From contig NC_033568.1 of the NCBI RefSeq assembly GCF_001680005.1, positions 1,488,001 through 1,552,000 on the forward strand: a stretch of 64,000 bases of DNA. The letters are read 5' to 3'. The notes beneath the pieces were generated by a model. It searched no databases, was not told the DNA's origin, and worked only from the letters and a program-made list of their open reading frames with translations. Position numbers and translations under genes: made by a program. Below, in pieces: positions 11,004-23,900 of this stretch. The stretch's first letter is position 1. Each line of letters opens with the position of its first letter. The stretch comes from Plasmodium coatneyi. Lineage: Eukaryota; Apicomplexa; Aconoidasida; Haemosporida; Plasmodiidae.

Positions 11004-12119
11004 GGGAAATTCTCCATTTGTTGTGTACTGGGGTGTACCTCACTTATGGCTTCATTTTGTCGCAATTCTTTTTTAACCCTTTGACGTGTTTCTCCTTCAC
11101 TTTAAAGTTGTTACCGCCGGGAACTTTTCTACCGCTTAGAGGAACGGGAATGAAGTGCGCCCCGCATGGTCCTCTGCAAATTTATGCCCCTGCTGCGCTA
11201 ATATATGTACAAGTGCGCATGTCGTGTAGGTTCCCATAAGCGCATAACAACGTTCATGGCGTTAGCGTTAGCGGTTTTATGGGTTCCTTCTACTTATTAA
11301 TTTAATTTCCCTTTTTTTGTTGAAACGTTCCCAATGGAGCGTATTTATTTCTGGCCCCGTTTCATCACTTTTTCCCAACTGCACGAGCAAATTTTTTCCT
11401 ACTCGAAGGAAGAGGAAAAAACAAATTTTGCCTCCACAACAAAGTGAAGTCGTTTTGGCTATTTTTGCGAATAATTTATCCATTTCTCATTTTTTGCTCA
11501 ATTTGTGTGTTCATTGTTGACAGCAATTTTTTCTTTTTAAAACTTTTTTAAAATTATTTGTAATTTGAAGAGCGCCACAGAGAGATTACTACCACGCGGA
11601 ACAGTGGCGCATAAACATATGCGTGTATGTTGTTCACGTGGGTGAATACCTTCTTACGAACATAAAGGTTGCAGGTAAAATGTAAGCTGTGACAATAATG
11701 GTGATTGGCCGGAAAGCAAATATGTTAACCACTTTGACTAAGCTAGTTATGCGAACGTGGCATCCTATCCATTTGACATGTATTGAAGGGGGAATTCAGG
11801 CGGACCATAGGAGTACTTAACAAATTATGAGCGCGAAGTGGAAAGGCAAAAGTAGAAACAACAACGTGTGTGAAGAAGTGCTCGCATGGGAGCTAATCGT
11901 TCATACTAGAGAGGGCGATCTTAGGAGCAAACTTGAAGGAGAGACGCGTGATGCCACACAAAGGTGAACCCCCTCCCACTCTCCCTATATATTTTGACCC
12001 AACCTCAAAGCACGAAATTGTTCGCAGAAATCTATGTACAACATCGGGTAGCCAAAATTGTATATGCAATTTCCACCTGCGGAGGAAGCCCAAATTTGCA
12101 TCATCAGAACAGAGGCAAA
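11004..12119. other. Intergenic region between tandem genes
   Basis: About 1.1 kb between the TRM82-like and Dus1-like genes, same strand. It presumably holds the 3' UTR of the first and the 5' flank of the second. The frame entering Dus1 is open from 11964 but has no ATG before 12120. No other feature seen. Confidence 0.65.
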
Positions 12120-13142
12120 ATGAAAGAAGACGAAACGGACGAACCGGTACAGAGGAAGGAGTATGAAAAAACGTTCTGGGAACAAATTGGAAAACCCAAG
12201 TACGTTTTAGCTCCCATGGTTGACTTAAGCGAATTAGCATTTCGATTGCTATGCAGAAATTACAACTGTGACTTGGCTTTCACCCCCATGTTACATGCAA
12301 AAAATTTTGTGGAGCATGAGAAATATCGGAAAAGTTATTTTCAAAGTTGCGAAAAAGATAAACCTGTAATTGCGCAGTTTTGTGGAAACAATTCGAAAAT
12401 TATTTTAAACGCAATTGATTATATTAAGAATGAGGTGAACGCTGTTGATCTGAATTTAGGGTGTCCCCAGCAAATTGCCAAAAAGGGGAATTATGGAGCC
12501 TTCTTACTACATAAGCACGATGAAGTGGTGAACTTAGTGTCAGACATAACGAATAATTGTAACATCCCAATTACTTGTAAAATTAGAAAAATTGACCAAG
12601 ATTATCAGAAAACGTTAAATCTGTGTTATGATTTACAAAGTCGCAATGTCAAAATGATTACTGTTCATGGAAGGACAAAGGAGGAAAAAGGCGTAAATAT
12701 GAAAGAGTGCGATTATGAAATTATTAAAATAATCAAGGAAAGATTAAACATCCCAATAATAGCTAATGGATCCATTGAACATTTTGAAGATATACAAAAA
12801 TGCCTAAATTATACCAAGGCCGACGCAGTTATGTGTGCAGAAATTTTACTCGAAAAACCTTATTTTTTTTCAAACCAAAATGTCCACTCGGTCGATGTCG
12901 TGAATGAGTATTACGATTTGTTTTTACAATACGAGAGTAACACAAAATATTTAAAAGGACATTTGTTTAAAATGTTATATAAGTATTTTCAAGTGCACAC
13001 TGATTTGAGAGACTTACTGAATAATTGCCACTCGTTGGATGACTATGTAAACTTTCGTTCCATTTTGAACGAGAGAAAGACTAGCGGCGTCCTCACCGAG
13101 TCCACCCTCAGTTGGTACAGGAGGTACAGGAAAACCGAGTGA
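12120..13142 (+). CDS. tRNA-dihydrouridine synthase (Dus1/Dus-family flavoenzyme)
   Basis: A 340-residue protein with the full Dus signature. It has the FMN-binding opening YVLAPMVDLSELAFR (from about residue 28), the catalytic-loop motif NLGCPQQIAKKGNYGAFLL with the family's general-acid Cys at 115, VHGRTKEEKG at about 182-191, and IPIIANGSIEHFEDIQKCL closing the barrel. PQQIAKKGNYGAFL is typical of the eukaryotic Dus1 subfamily (U16/U17 of tRNA). The enzyme reduces uridine to dihydrouridine in tRNA using FMN and NADPH. The ATG at 12120 is the first in frame; the preceding open stretch begins at a GTG. No targeting leader is obvious, so cytosolic or nuclear action is likely (inference). A strong donor-like GTGAGT overlaps the stop codon; a spliced extension was considered but not adopted. 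Confidence 0.93.
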   Translation: MKEDETDEPVQRKEYEKTFWEQIGKPKYVLAPMVDLSELAFRLLCRNYNCDLAFTPMLHAKNFVEHEKYRKSYFQSCEKDKPVIAQFCGNNSKIILNAIDYIKNEVNAVDLNLGCPQQIAKKGNYGAFLLHKHDEVVNLVSDITNNCNIPITCKIRKIDQDYQKTLNLCYDLQSRNVKMITVHGRTKEEKGVNMKECDYEIIKIIKERLNIPIIANGSIEHFEDIQKCLNYTKADAVMCAEILLEKPYFFSNQNVHSVDVVNEYYDLFLQYESNTKYLKGHLFKMLYKYFQVHTDLRDLLNNCHSLDDYVNFRSILNERKTSGVLTESTLSWYRRYRKTE

Positions 13143-13561
13143 GTGGATCACGGGGAGGGGACCAAGATTCCCCGCCGGCATATACCCGTGTGTGTGCAAA
13201 TACCATATGTATCCCTTCCCATTCGCTTTGTAGTCGCATGTTTGGCGCTGCTTATTTTTTTTTAATTCGTCCTATTGGTTATTTTTTTAAGGGGTCTACA
13301 CACTCCAATAATAAGTGTTTGTTGTAGCCGTATTATTCGTTTAACCAGTGCCCATCTTTGCGCAGGATTTTTTTTTTTTTCGTCAGTTTGTTTTTTATTT
13401 CCTTATTTACGATTTAGCCGTTATGCAAGCTTGGCATAACAATGCGGATCCTTTTTTTCTTTTTTTTTTTGTCGTTTTTGAAAAGACGAAAGTTGTCGAC
13501 AAATGGTTTATCGTCAATTTTTTGAAGTATTTAAAAAATGAAGCTAAGAATTTTTGGCTAG

Positions 13562-13599
<38 letters not shown>

Positions 13600-13735
13600 G
13601 GAATAAATAAAATAGGAACAGTGAAGGCAGAATTGTGCCGTATTTTTGCGACGTTGTGCAGACGTGTCCCTTTTTTTCTGCTCCCTTTGCGATATTGGCT
13701 AGAAACGAAGAAAAGGTGTTACTCTTCAGAAGAAG
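13143..13735. other. Convergent intergenic gap with long homopolymers
   Basis: 593 bp between the 3' ends of Dus1 (+) and the coiled-coil gene (-). It is T-rich, with T13 at about 13368-13380 and an A28 run at 13568-13595. An open frame at 13348-13569 is mostly Phe/Leu from T-runs and is judged non-coding. Confidence 0.7.
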
Positions 13736-14759
13736 TTACTTTTCCTTCTTTTGCTTTCTCATTTTTCTTATCTCCAAGGTGACATTCTCAATGTTCTGAA
13801 AAAGGAGGGAGAGGAAATGACGACATATGTGCAAATTCGCATTGGAGGTGTTGCCTATGCAATAACGCTAGCACATTTTTTTTCTCTCTCACCTTCTTTA
13901 TTTCTCCTATTTGCGAATTTAAGAACTCAATGTCATTCTCAGACGACTTGATGTTGCTCTCAAGTTCGGATATTTTTTCCTCATAGCTTTGCGTGTCGGC
14001 ATTTATATTATCGTTTATCATATCTATTTGTGCTTTCAACGTTTGTATTTGGTAATTCGAGATAGTTTTGCTGTTATTCACTGTGGAGGTATTGCTACTG
14101 CTAGCATTGACGCTGCTAGTGTTACTGCTATTTTTCGCGTTTTTAATGGCGAAAATTTTTTTCTTTAACTGGCTGTCTATGTTGACTAACTGTTCTTGTT
14201 TTTTTTTCAAAATGTTTTCATTTTCCATGTAGGTATTTTTTAATTTCATCAGTTCTTCTTTTAATTGTCTGATTTCTTCATATTTTGTTTGTATGGACAG
14301 TTGTGTTTCGTTTAGGCAAATTTCATCTATCGCTTTTAGCTGTTGCCTGGAAATGTTTTCCAGCCCCTCCTTATCATTATTCAGTTTTTGTAAAATTTCT
14401 TCATTTTCTTTTAGTTTGTTTTCTAGCTTGACTATTTTGTCCGTATTGTCTTCTATGCTTACTTTGCTCTTTAACAATTCGATATTTTTCTTGTATTTGT
14501 TTAATTCGTTTATTGCTGATTTTTCAATGGAGTTCTTTGTGCCAGCCGTGGTTTTCCTTTTAACTTGTAAAAGTACATTGTCCAGAAATACCTTCTCTAA
14601 TTTTAACAAATTTTTTTTTATTTCTGAGTAAATTTCTTCATTTTTTGTATTTTTACTCCCGTCGATAGTTCTTTCCGCCACGATATTCGTTTTTATAGCG
14701 TTCTCTACATTCTTTTTGTTATTCAAAATGGTGCTGCTCGAACTCATGTACTTATTCAT
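13736..14759 (-). CDS. Coiled-coil protein of unknown function, two exons
   Basis: Two-exon model on the minus strand: exon 1 is 14759-13893, with donor GTGAGA after an AAG codon, and exon 2 is 13795-13736, with acceptor TTTTTCAG. Phase 0 joins to 308 residues. The last 19 residues come from the tiny second exon and end in a strongly basic Lys/Arg tail. The protein is predicted to be almost wholly helical coiled coil from about residue 45 to 285, with repeated Leu/Ile/Lys/Glu heptads. These are interrupted near residues 210-235 by a Ser/Thr/Asn-rich linker. There is no signal peptide or membrane span. The ATG at 14759 is the first in frame. I recognise no family; a cytoskeletal, centrosomal or kinetochore structural role is possible but unsupported. 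Convergent with Dus1; divergent from the giant gene. Confidence 0.75.
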
Positions 14760-15378
14760 CGTGGGGATATATTTTTTGGGGGGAAGACACACAAATGGGC
14801 AGCTTACTTTGCGTGGAGTAGGGTTGCAGCGAAGAATCGAAGATGACGAAGGAAAATATGTCGGACATTAGGATAGAATGCCGAATTCATCCTACACCGA
14901 TGACTGATGCACAATTCGGAATGAGGCAAGAGTGAATATGATCGTCCTTTTTATTTGTCTTACATTAAGGCCATAATTTGCCCATGAAAATGTGCACTCT
15001 AATGTTTAGGCCTTTTCACAATGGGTGAAAGGTAAATTCTTTATCGTTATTCAAAATTGATAAATAATAGAAGTTGGGGAGACTCCTCGTAGAGGGTTTA
15101 TACAAAGGGAGGGAAACTCGGAGGAGCAATAGGAGCAGTCCCCTCTCCAAATGTGCATTCTTCAAAAGTGGACACGTCCACAGGGGAAGTGAGCGTACAT
15201 GAGTGCACACTCACTTACCGATCATCTTTACACTTTTATGGCTCTTAGAGATAGGCCGTTTTCACTGCAAAAGTGTGAAGCAAAAGTTCTAGGAAGGCAC
15301 AAAGATGGCGGTGAAGGTTTGCGCCTATGCTTCTTCAAAAGATTGACGCTTCTGTGCTTTTACACATTAGACAGGTAA

Positions 15379-15414
<36 letters not shown>

Positions 15415-17943
15415 CAGTACGGTTTAGAAGCAGCAGTGCCTATGTATTATTATGTACGGTAACAAAAGCAGCGTACCTCAAAGAGCGCATGAACATGACA
15501 AATCAAGTTTGAGAAACGTAAAATGACTATCATCACTAATCGCAGTTATTTAATAATCGAGCTGCTGAGCATTGCGATACCTTGAGAGTTTATACCGTTC
15601 GAAAATATATACTTTCTTTTAAAAAATGGACGAGGAGAAAAAAGAACATTTCCCTATTTTACTAAACTAATCAAAACCCATGAAACCGTTTGCATTTTTC
15701 CCATCTTTGGCACTTCTATTGAATCGGAACGGCCACGTTGTGGTTGAAGGGCAACACGATTCGCGTCTGTGTGTTCCGTATTTAATTCGCTCACTTAAAA
15801 TGTGTGCAGGAGAGTATAGGTACACCTATGCATACGTCTGCGTGGGAAGGAGCGTTTTCCTCACCTTCATGCGGTTGCAAAGGAGGCCCGGCGCGCGAAA
15901 GCGAAAAAAGGTATACACATAAATTAGGATAATTAGCGGCAATAGTTGGACTTTAGAATGTATTCAATCTGTTATCTGTTGACACGCTACATGTGCCGCT
16001 TCACCACTCCCTAAGGGGGACGGTCCACTTTGCTTCTCTCTTATTTTGTTCCATTTGCTTTCAATTTTTTTTTTTTTTTCATCCTTTTAAGCCATTCCTC
16101 CTTCCCCTTAGCAGTAAACAATCGCCTCACAGCTGCGCCAATTGTCTTTTACTGTGTTAGGGGTTGTTACTTTTTACCAAAATGGTGAATGCAAAATTTT
16201 CATTTTTGGCTTATTCTCTTTTTCCCGATTGAGGGCTGTGTTATTTTTTTCGCTTAAGTGAGGGTACACAAACGGTCTTACATCTTTTTGTTAAAAATGA
16301 CACTCCATGGAGTGCGTGCACACAAGTGAACCGTGTGCTGTGGGGAGCAATTTGGAGGGCGCATGAAACAGCAAACATTGGGTTACCATGTGTATATATA
16401 TGTACATATGGATGCCTTTCTCACACGTTCGCTCTCCCAAGGCTGCTTCATAAAAGAAGCTTGTTAGACTTTATCTACCTGGGTGTATGTACAATTGTGC
16501 ATCCGCAGGGGGTAACAAAAAGGGGCATAATTGGCGAAATACCACGGCAAGTTCAAAAATTCGGGGGTTATTGACTTTGCCACATCTCAATGTGTGCACA
16601 TACGTATACGCTTATACAGATGATGTGCAATCCTTGGAGCCCCCCTCAAATGGTGTCAAAATAGGGGCTCGTTTTCGCCTTTAATTTTATTGCAACCTAA
16701 TGTGTAGTTTAAATAACATATGGAATGTCTTGTGAGCGAATTGTTAACTCGAGTCTATAACTCGATTCAGTTGATGGGCGGGAGTCTAAAAATTGATAGT
16801 TCTATAAAAAGGGAAAAACCACCAGCTGCGATTAGAACGAACCAGGGGAAATCCTTCCTCGTGTATTTAACCCATTCGCTGCGAGAACGCCCAAGAGGCG
16901 CGTTTCACATTCCAGGAGCGATGTGTTATGGGTTAGACGTCACGCTGGGTTTGTTCCACGTGGGGGTTGAACAAATGCTATGCTTTTTATTCTCACGTAA
17001 AATGAGACATTTTAGCACTTACCACATGTGCGACAATCACATTTGTGCGTGGCACATTTCGGCCTTTTTAAATTATACTATATTGCATACTTACCCGGTA
17101 TAGTGTGCTCTGAGCAATGGCGAATAAATGAGGGTCGAGTAAATACGCATAGGTGAGCGCGCATGTGCTGAAAGGGAAAAAATAAATTGCCCCTGGGGTG
17201 CCTTCTTTTCTTTAGGAAATAAAGATTAGTTCAAATAAATTTCCCTTCTGTACCGTTTCCTTTTTTTTTTTTTTTTTTTTTTTTTTTGTTACATTATACC
17301 ATTTGGAAATTAGTGAACTGTCACTTCTTGTTCACATGTTTTATTGACATTTTTTTCCACATTTTATGTTTGCATTTTTTTGCGTATTTTTATTTCCACG
17401 CGAATTGATCTTTTCTTCGGAAAAGAAGCCCGTTTATTTTTGCATCGAAAGAAAAATAAAGGGTATTCGAGATTGCGCATGATATATTTTTGCATGTACA
17501 ATCAATGCGTAAGTGCATGTTTTATTTGAAGATACGGGAGTACGTCTTCGTATGACCATCATGTCATGGTGACATTGCTCTCGCTCAGACCAAGGTTCTG
17601 TGTTAAGTGAGAGAGCCCATCATGTGAACGTGAAAATAAACTATCAGAGGGTAGCAGTTTATAAAAGGAGGGTCATTACCCCATTTTATGCGCAAGTTGC
17701 GTTTATTTTTTTTAACTTAGGTAAAAAGTACATACATGTGTATACACGAGCTTTTGCGTAATGTGTACTTTCACATACGTATGGCTGAATTAACGTAGAA
17801 AGGAGGAGGGGGTTACTTAGAGGATCCTCATACCCCAGCTCGTATAGACAGTGCACCCCTCCTTTTTGCATGTGCAAATAAGTTATTACCAGTAAGGGAA
17901 GTAACCCGTGCTGTACACTGCATCACCACTTGGGTAAGACAAA
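14760..17943. other. Long intergenic region upstream of the giant gene
   Basis: 3.2 kb between the divergent coiled-coil (-) and giant (+) genes. It contains an A29 run (15384-15412), a T-rich tract near 16061-16080 and a T-run of about 26 (17262-17287). Many short open frames are present, none with domain-like sequence. No RNA gene recognised. Confidence 0.65.
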
Positions 17944-20900
17944 ATGAGCAACTACATATGGAACAACACCTACTCGCTCGAATTTTTGAGCGAAGACTTT
18001 TACGATCTGAACATCAGCACGAAGGACAACGTGTATGAAGTTGTAAGGAGAAGGAAAGATGACAACGAAGTAGAGAGCCTTAGCATTAACATAAGCAACC
18101 ACATATGTATGTTCGTGCAGCTATTAGATAATTTGTTGGGGAAAATCAGTTACAATAACAGTACAATAAATGACACATTAAATTATAAAAAATTGTCAGA
18201 TATTTTTAACTTTGTAAAAAATCAACTATATAATTGTGACTATAGCTTGTTCTTGAGGATTTATTCTATCTACCATACGTATAATCATAGGAAAAATGGC
18301 TACCTCGATGTGAATAATTTGTATACCTTCATTTTGGACATAATAAACAAGATTGAAAATTTGAATGAAAATAATTTTCTGATCCTCCCTGGAGGGTTTT
18401 ACTTACAGAAGGAAAAAATGCTAATTAAAATTCTGTACATAATTCATAAAAAAAATAATATGTACAGTTTTACAGTTTTAAATAATTCCATCTATGGCAT
18501 TCAGTATCATCCTTTCAAGATTGACGAAGTGGACAACTTGGGTGTTCTCCTAAGGGACGTAACTTTGTGTATAAAAAATATTACCAAAAATTTCCTCACC
18601 AACTCCTTATTTTGGCTGTGTCTGTACCGACTGTATATTTTCCCTAACCCAGACAACGTGGACATTTTGTACCAGGTGCTGCTGCCATATTTGAACAACT
18701 CCTTTTTGACCAACAATTGGAATTTGAACAATAATAAGACGGTCCGGGTGTCCCACCCGGGGGGTACCACTGTCAGCGGTGTAAGCGATGCCGGGGTTGG
18801 CAATATTAGCAGTGGTAGCACCTTTAATGTCGACCCCTACGGAGACGCGTTCGGCCGGATGGGAAACGCCCCCAATTCGCAGAACCTCCTGAGCAGTACG
18901 TATAACTATGCAAACAGTTCGAGTCATCAGGGTAGGGATCACACGGGGGGAATTTTTAGCGGCCTTAACCAAATGGCAAATTTGAACGACCGAAGTCAAG
19001 TGTCCAACTTAATAAACTTGGACCATGTGGGAAGCGGCTCAGGGGATTTCCAAAGTGGAAATAAATTTAACAGATATGAAGGCAGTCCTCCTCAGAAGCC
19101 GGACTATTTCAGCGCGTTCGATTTTGTCGATAATGTGAATCCCCGTGAGGGGAACAACCACATGTACGGTAGTCGACCCAACGACAACAACCTCTTCAGC
19201 AACGCAAGGGGAAATGAAAAGGCGGCAAACCAAAGTGATAAATACGGAGGCATATACGTAAACATTTACAAAAATAAATTCACCTCCTTCTCCATGAGTT
19301 TATACTATTGCATAGTTTATATTTTGAAAGTTTTGAACATACAAGAGGAAGACATCGAGGTGTTCAAAATTTTTCTGTACTATAGCATCGTCTTGAAATT
19401 GTGTGACGATTTGTTTGTGTATGATAATGCAGAGAAGAATCGCCTCGATGGTTCCAACGTAGGATTCATGGGAATAGGAAAGGAGAACTTCTTCACCAAT
19501 AGAAGTGACAAGAAGGAGGAGGTCCCCTTTTTTGGGAACAACATGTCGTCTTACCCAGGTGATGTCCTCTCCTCTACAATGGACATTAACCACTTGAGTG
19601 GAAACTATGACCACGTGGAAGACGGACAACAAATGTTCCTCCAAAATGATGGAAACATCTCTAAAAGCAATGTCTACGGCAGAATGGAAGTTAAGAAGGA
19701 TCCAAACAAAATAGACGCCACCTTTTTCGTCTTCCTAGACATGAGCATCAGAAAATTGTGCATCCTCTTTCACCAATACTTTTGCAAAATGAAAATGGGA
19801 ATATACGATAAAAATAAAATGATAAGAAATGAGATTCTTAATGAAATATTGAAGAAGGTTTTATTTGTAAAATATATGTACACCAAGGTGGAGTCTAGGT
19901 TTTATGCAGACGTAACCATAACGGGGGGCGGAGAAATAATGAAAGGTAAGGATTACAAAAATAGCATTAAATTCCCCATGGAGATATTATTACAGGAAGA
20001 TATGTACAAGAGTTACCGCAAGGTGGAAATAAAGAAGGACGTGAATATTCCCATTTCCTTTTACATTTCGAGGAGAACCATCCACAATTTGGACGACCTG
20101 TATGTTATTCTTTACCAGACGAATATTATAACGAATATATTAATTAATCAGAAGAATTATATTAAGCATTGTTATCTGCTTGCCTTCTCCTTCGTTTCGC
20201 ATGTGCTGAACAATATGTTGCCATCCCCGAAGCATTTTATTTATTTGTCCCAATTTCAGAAATTGAGGAGGTCACTCCAGATTAGTCTCTTCCAGGAAAT
20301 ATACCACATGCACAACAGTATTTATTTTATATCCTGTTCGATTGTTCAGAATAAGCAAATTGTTATGTACAAGATTGTTAACTGTTCCATGCTTTTGTTT
20401 TTGTACGACTTTCTGTTGCGAATTCCGTGCGTGGATGTGTGTTCCCCTTTCGCAGTGCATTATAATGGATTTTCCACCGGGAGGGGAAGTTATTTGGTTC
20501 ACCCGAGGGGGGGAGTAAGCGTTCAGAGCAGTGAGAGCGAATCTGCAGAGCGTAGGGGACGCCGCCGAAATGGTGGAAGTCACTACCGAATGATGAAGCA
20601 GTTCTCCAGAAACGTGGCTGACAATGATAGTTATTCCTCGCTGGACGAAGGCGCACACGCCGATAGTGGGGAGGGGATCCAACTGTCCGGGTACTGCATA
20701 GACATATCAGTGCTGGAATGCTTTAGCAACTACTTTCTCATAATAAATCCCAAGCTAAACATAATGAGGTCAGATATCATAGAATATTTTTACAAAATTA
20801 ATGAAAAGAAAATTAACAAAAATAGTGAACTCTTTTTATTCGAAAAAAGTAACGACATAAATACGAGCGAAATAGAAATTCTCGAAAATATCAGTCTAGA

Positions 20901-23900
20901 CTTAGGACTAGACAGGAAGAAAAATCACATCATAGAATATTATTGTGGACAAAATGCCCTCTTCAAACAGTTAATACCAGAATTTTACCACCTTAGGGAT
21001 ATGCTTTTTCTTTTCAAATCTTATATGTGTCCCTATATTGACAAATTACCACCTGTGCGGGTTTACAAATACGACGACATTAATTTAAGGTTCACTTACA
21101 AGAACAAGTTGCATGTGACTGTTTTTAGTCGTGAAATTGATATATGCGGATATATGTGTCCCCCTAAGGATACTAAGTTGAATTTTTTTTCCTTCCTCTA
21201 CCAGTTTATGCAGTCCCAGGAGAGTAAGAAGGATAACTGCATTTTGACCTACTCCAACCCTAATATGTATACCAGTACGTATATAGAAAACGAGTTGGAC
21301 GTTTTATACGTAAACGATTTGCCTTTTTTTCACCCCTCGTTGAATCTGCGGGATGTGGAAATTCTGCTGCAATATTTGACCGTCCCATATATTCGAATTC
21401 CCCTAATTTTGGAATTTTTTTGTGACAAGAACAGAATTAAAAGTTTCCAATCGTTTGACATCCAGCAGCTACTTCTGTGCACCTTATTCGAGCCGTACAT
21501 TTTTAAAAATAAGTACAAAGTTACGGAGGAAGATAATTATATCCCAACTAAGGACAGGAACATTTTCGCCACGAAATATGGGTTGCTACTGAACGAACTG
21601 ATTATGAGTCCTAAGAATGTCCTCTGCAGTATTTACTCCTACTTGGAATTCTTCTTCAGTTTTGATAAGGAGAACAGCAGTAGCGGGAAAGTCATCATGG
21701 TGTTTATCGTCATGCTATGTACTTACGTTAACTCATATATAGGATTAATAGTAGAGACGAATAGGGAAATACGCAGAAACTTGCGGAATATTGAAAATAT
21801 TATCGCAAAGGAGGGACTCCTACCTGGGGGGAAGAACACTAAGAAGGAGGTCACCCCTCTTTCGGAGAAACACCAATCGGGTGAGTCAAGGAAGGAAAAA
21901 CGAAACAGAAGAAGGAAAAGAAGAAAACTCCACTTTTTTAATAAACTCAGAAAAAAATTAATAAAAAATGAACTATATTGCTCCGATGATGTGTTCTCCA
22001 ATTTGGACACTTACTACAGGAAGATAAAAAGAAAATTGGAGGATGAGGTTATTGAAGTTTTGTTAAAATATGCGAGACTATGCATCCAGAAGAATGACAT
22101 AACGACATGCTGCATTTACCACGGTTGCATTTTGCTAATTTATAAGGATATCAAATTTAGGGAGCTCAACCGAAACAATGTGAAAAATTTATTGTCTTCC
22201 ATTTTTTTCATTTTAACATATTACACCTTCAACGCGGAAACGAACTACGCTGATTTGAAGAACATATACGGGTTGGGTTCCCTCTTTGTTAATACAAGTG
22301 ACAATTTGAGCGGAGGAGGGGTGGAATTCTCCCACGGGGGCAGAAACCATGACAAGGGTGCTGCCAACCCATTGGAAATCCCTGGTTCTGGTGGGGACCC
22401 CTCAAGTGACAGCTTTTCCCTACTCATTAAGACTTTCTCCCTGTGCGAATGTGACATTTTTATTTCAATACATAGGCATAGAAATATGTTGTTGAAATAT
22501 TTGGAAAGAAACGAAATGGAGCGGAACATCATTTTCGAGCATACCATCCATGTCTGTGCGTGTGTTCATGAGAATAACAAAAATGAATACACCAATGGTG
22601 GACGACTCAATCGGTTTAACTCAAACATTTTTTTGAATTTTCGCGCGAATGAAAATATCATAAGGAAGTGGATGCCCGCACATAAGTTCAAGCACGTGGG
22701 GATTTATACCATAGAGAATGTGAGCAATAGAAGGGGCAACCGCAGGGGGGGCGAAGAGAAGGGGGAGCTATGGCAAGGGAAATGTGCACGGAGCGTAGGA
22801 AAAATGACCACCTCGAATTATTTTTTTACATCCTCTGATTCGTCCAGCTCGCTTGCGCTGGCCAGTTCGTCCGGTTCGACTGGTTTGTCTGGTTCGTCCG
22901 CTGATTCAAACTCCTCCATGTCATCGTACGATGATGACTTCACGTCCACGGAGGAGGACGAATCGGAGGAGTGCGAAGATGCTGGGGAAGTGGCGAACGG
23001 ATCCGTGCAGAAGAACCAACAGGGAGGTGCAGCTGCCCCCTTGCAGAGGGAAGCGGAGTTATCCCCATTTGAAGAAAATGCAAGCGGGAAAAACGACGGG
23101 GAGGATAAAGCGACGACGCAGACGGATCAGCCAACTAGTGGAAAGTCCAGAAAAAAGACAAAGAAGGAAGCGGACGACGAGGCGGAAAAGATAAACCAAT
23201 TGAAGAAAAAGAAGCGAAAAAAAAGGAAGAAGAAAAAGCAAATGAAGACGATGCAAAGAAGGAGAAGCGACTTTTTGGACAATCAGGACGATGGAATTGA
23301 CAAAGATGGAACGATCAGGAACCCCTTACACGACACGGAGTCGTTACACTCCAACACGATAAACCCCATCCTAAACCTCCCGTCCTTTTTAAAAATCACC
23401 AGTAGAAACATCAATAGTAGTACTGAAAAGAGGAAGTTAAGGATGCAAAGGGCCAGAGCCAGGGCGAAGGCCAAGAGGGACAGCATCCTCAGCAATAACA
23501 AGTACATTTCGTACATAAAAAAAATAGTAAAAGAAAAAAATATTCTGATTAATCTGCAGCTATTCACATTCTCCTACAAGGATAATAATATCATTACGCT
23601 GAATGATAACATTAAGAAGTTTAAAAATTACAGAGACGTCTTTTTCAACAATAAAAATAGCTACCTCACGAATGAGAAGAGAAAAAGGGCACATCACGGC
23701 AGTAGGATGAAGAAGAAAAATGTGAAGGTCTTAATTACACAGTCGTATCAGAACTTCTGCGCCTTTAACATTATTGGAAAGAAGCACAATTTAGAAGTGT
23801 GGAAAATTTCCAATAAAATAAACTTAAAAAATTTAATGAGTTACCAATATGATAAATCCAAAATATTTTACCTCAAAAGTGGTAGCCTATTGAGCGGTAT

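Noticed and set aside
13348..13569. Open frame read as an extra exon of Dus1 or a small gene
   Set aside because: Mostly Phe/Leu from T-runs, wrong phase for the possible splice at the Dus1 stop, no ATG early in the frame, and it ends beside an A28 tract.
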